A DNA stretch of 5,272 nucleotides from an uncultured Candidatus Saccharibacteria bacterium (GTDB lineage: Bacteria > Patescibacteriota > Saccharimonadia > Saccharimonadales > Saccharimonadaceae), in assembly GCA_937902295.1 (NCBI GenBank), contig CALGUM010000082.1:1-5272 (forward strand). The letters run 5' to 3'. This document shows, piece by piece, positions 4,801-5,272 of this stretch (position 1 is the stretch's first letter; each line of letters starts with the position of its first letter). Both the position numbers and the translations under genes were made by a program. The notes beneath the pieces were generated by a model. That model was not told the DNA's origin. It saw only the letters and a program-made list of their open reading frames with translations, and searched no databases.

Positions 4801-5272
4801 CTATTCGGCAAATGGTTTGAGCACGACTTTAACCACCCCGTCTTGTTTTTTCTGGAATCGTTCGTACATACGCGGTGCTTCGTGCAGTGGTACCCGATGC
4901 GTGGCGAAATCGTCCACACCTAAGACATCATTATCAATGAGCAGTGGCATGATGTCATCGATCCATCGCTTGACGTTCGCCTGGCCCATTCTTATTTGCA
5001 CCTGTTTGTCGAACATGGTGTCAAGAGGCATTGGGTCCATTTTGCCCACATACACTCCAGAGAGTGAAACTGTGCCGCCGCGGCGCACGGCTTCGATGGA
5101 CGCGTGGAGTGCACCCATTCTGTCAACGCCAGCATTAGAAAGTAGTGGCTCAGACACCGCATCGGGCAGTATACTCGTGGCGTCATGGATAAACTTCTCC
5201 GCTGGTGAGCCATGCGCCTCAAACCCAACAGCATCGATCACAGCATCAGCGCCGCGTCCATTGGTTTTGTCG
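4801..5272 (-). CDS. Zinc-dependent alcohol/formaldehyde dehydrogenase, C-terminal 157 residues (partial)
   Basis: This is the 3' part of a gene that enters from the right edge of the window. The visible product starts with DKTNGRGADAVIDAVGFEAHG, which is the NAD-binding-domain strand of medium-chain dehydrogenases in its formaldehyde-dehydrogenase-like form. It continues with ASIEAVRRGGTVSLSGVYVG, QVQIRMGQANVKRWID, THRVPLHEAPRMYERFQKK and a C-terminal GVVKVVLKP. These segments in this order are characteristic of the zinc-dependent, glutathione-independent formaldehyde dehydrogenase-like subfamily. The catalytic zinc ligands and the glycine-rich cofactor motif lie outside the window and cannot be checked. 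The GTG at 5241-5239 is an internal Val, not a start, because the conserved sequence continues upstream of it to the window edge. It ends in TAG, 25 bases before the HhH gene. The exact substrate is uncertain. Confidence 0.92.
   Translation of the reverse strand, partial: DKTNGRGADAVIDAVGFEAHGSPAEKFIHDATSILPDAVSEPLLSNAGVDRMGALHASIEAVRRGGTVSLSGVYVGKMDPMPLDTMFDKQVQIRMGQANVKRWIDDIMPLLIDNDVLGVDDFATHRVPLHEAPRMYERFQKKQDGVVKVVLKPFAE

Noticed and set aside
4776..4919. 48-residue N-terminal extension of the HhH protein
   Set aside because: It overlaps the well-supported dehydrogenase coding sequence in another frame, and the ATG at 4775 has a purine-rich ribosome site.

Overview
The window is a compact block of nine protein-coding genes, all read from the minus strand and most separated by less than 200 bases. 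Two genes are cut by the window edges: a zinc alcohol/formaldehyde dehydrogenase at the right (its 5' part is missing) and a flavodoxin-like reductase at the left (its 3' part is missing). The genes point to a bacterium using the standard code, since the diacylglycerol-kinase-like gene ends in a functional TGA, with mid-range GC. Initiation is mixed: some genes have strong AGGAGG-type ribosome sites, while two start exactly where a -10 box would place transcription. The RpiB protein is of the mycobacterial/actinobacterial type. The compactness, mixed initiation and gene set would suit a Saccharibacteria (TM7)-like or actinobacterium-related organism, but that assignment is a guess from style and not proven by any marker here.

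In the direction of transcription (right to left) the layout is: zinc dehydrogenase C-terminal part (5272-4801), then after 25 bases a short HhH endonuclease-III-like protein (4775-4290), then a promoter region, an unrecognised lipoprotein (4176-3640) and a strong terminator (3598-3625). Next come a PfpI/DJ-1 family protein (3443-2889), an unrecognised 102-residue protein with its own promoter (2796-2488), and a lipid-kinase gene (2456-1557) that overlaps a PAP2 phosphatase gene (1560-871) by 4 bases. A 97-base stretch without a gene (774-870) carries a degenerate CIRCE-like repeat and is followed by a perfect 16-bp hairpin terminator (739-773). rpiB (719-264) starts immediately after it, and a flavodoxin-like reductase (186 to beyond base 1) has a clear promoter and ribosome site.

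Functionally, the kinase and PAP2 genes form a translationally coupled pair acting in opposite directions on lipid phosphates. rpiB belongs to the pentose phosphate pathway. The dehydrogenase, PfpI protein, HhH protein and flavodoxin-like reductase fit loosely under aldehyde, redox and damage handling, but the sequence does not show that they form one system. I did not find a mobile element, CRISPR array, RNA gene or clear novel multi-gene system. The observations most worth checking are the two apparently leaderless starts, the rpiB promoter packed against a terminator, the orphan CIRCE-like site, and two unrecognised proteins.
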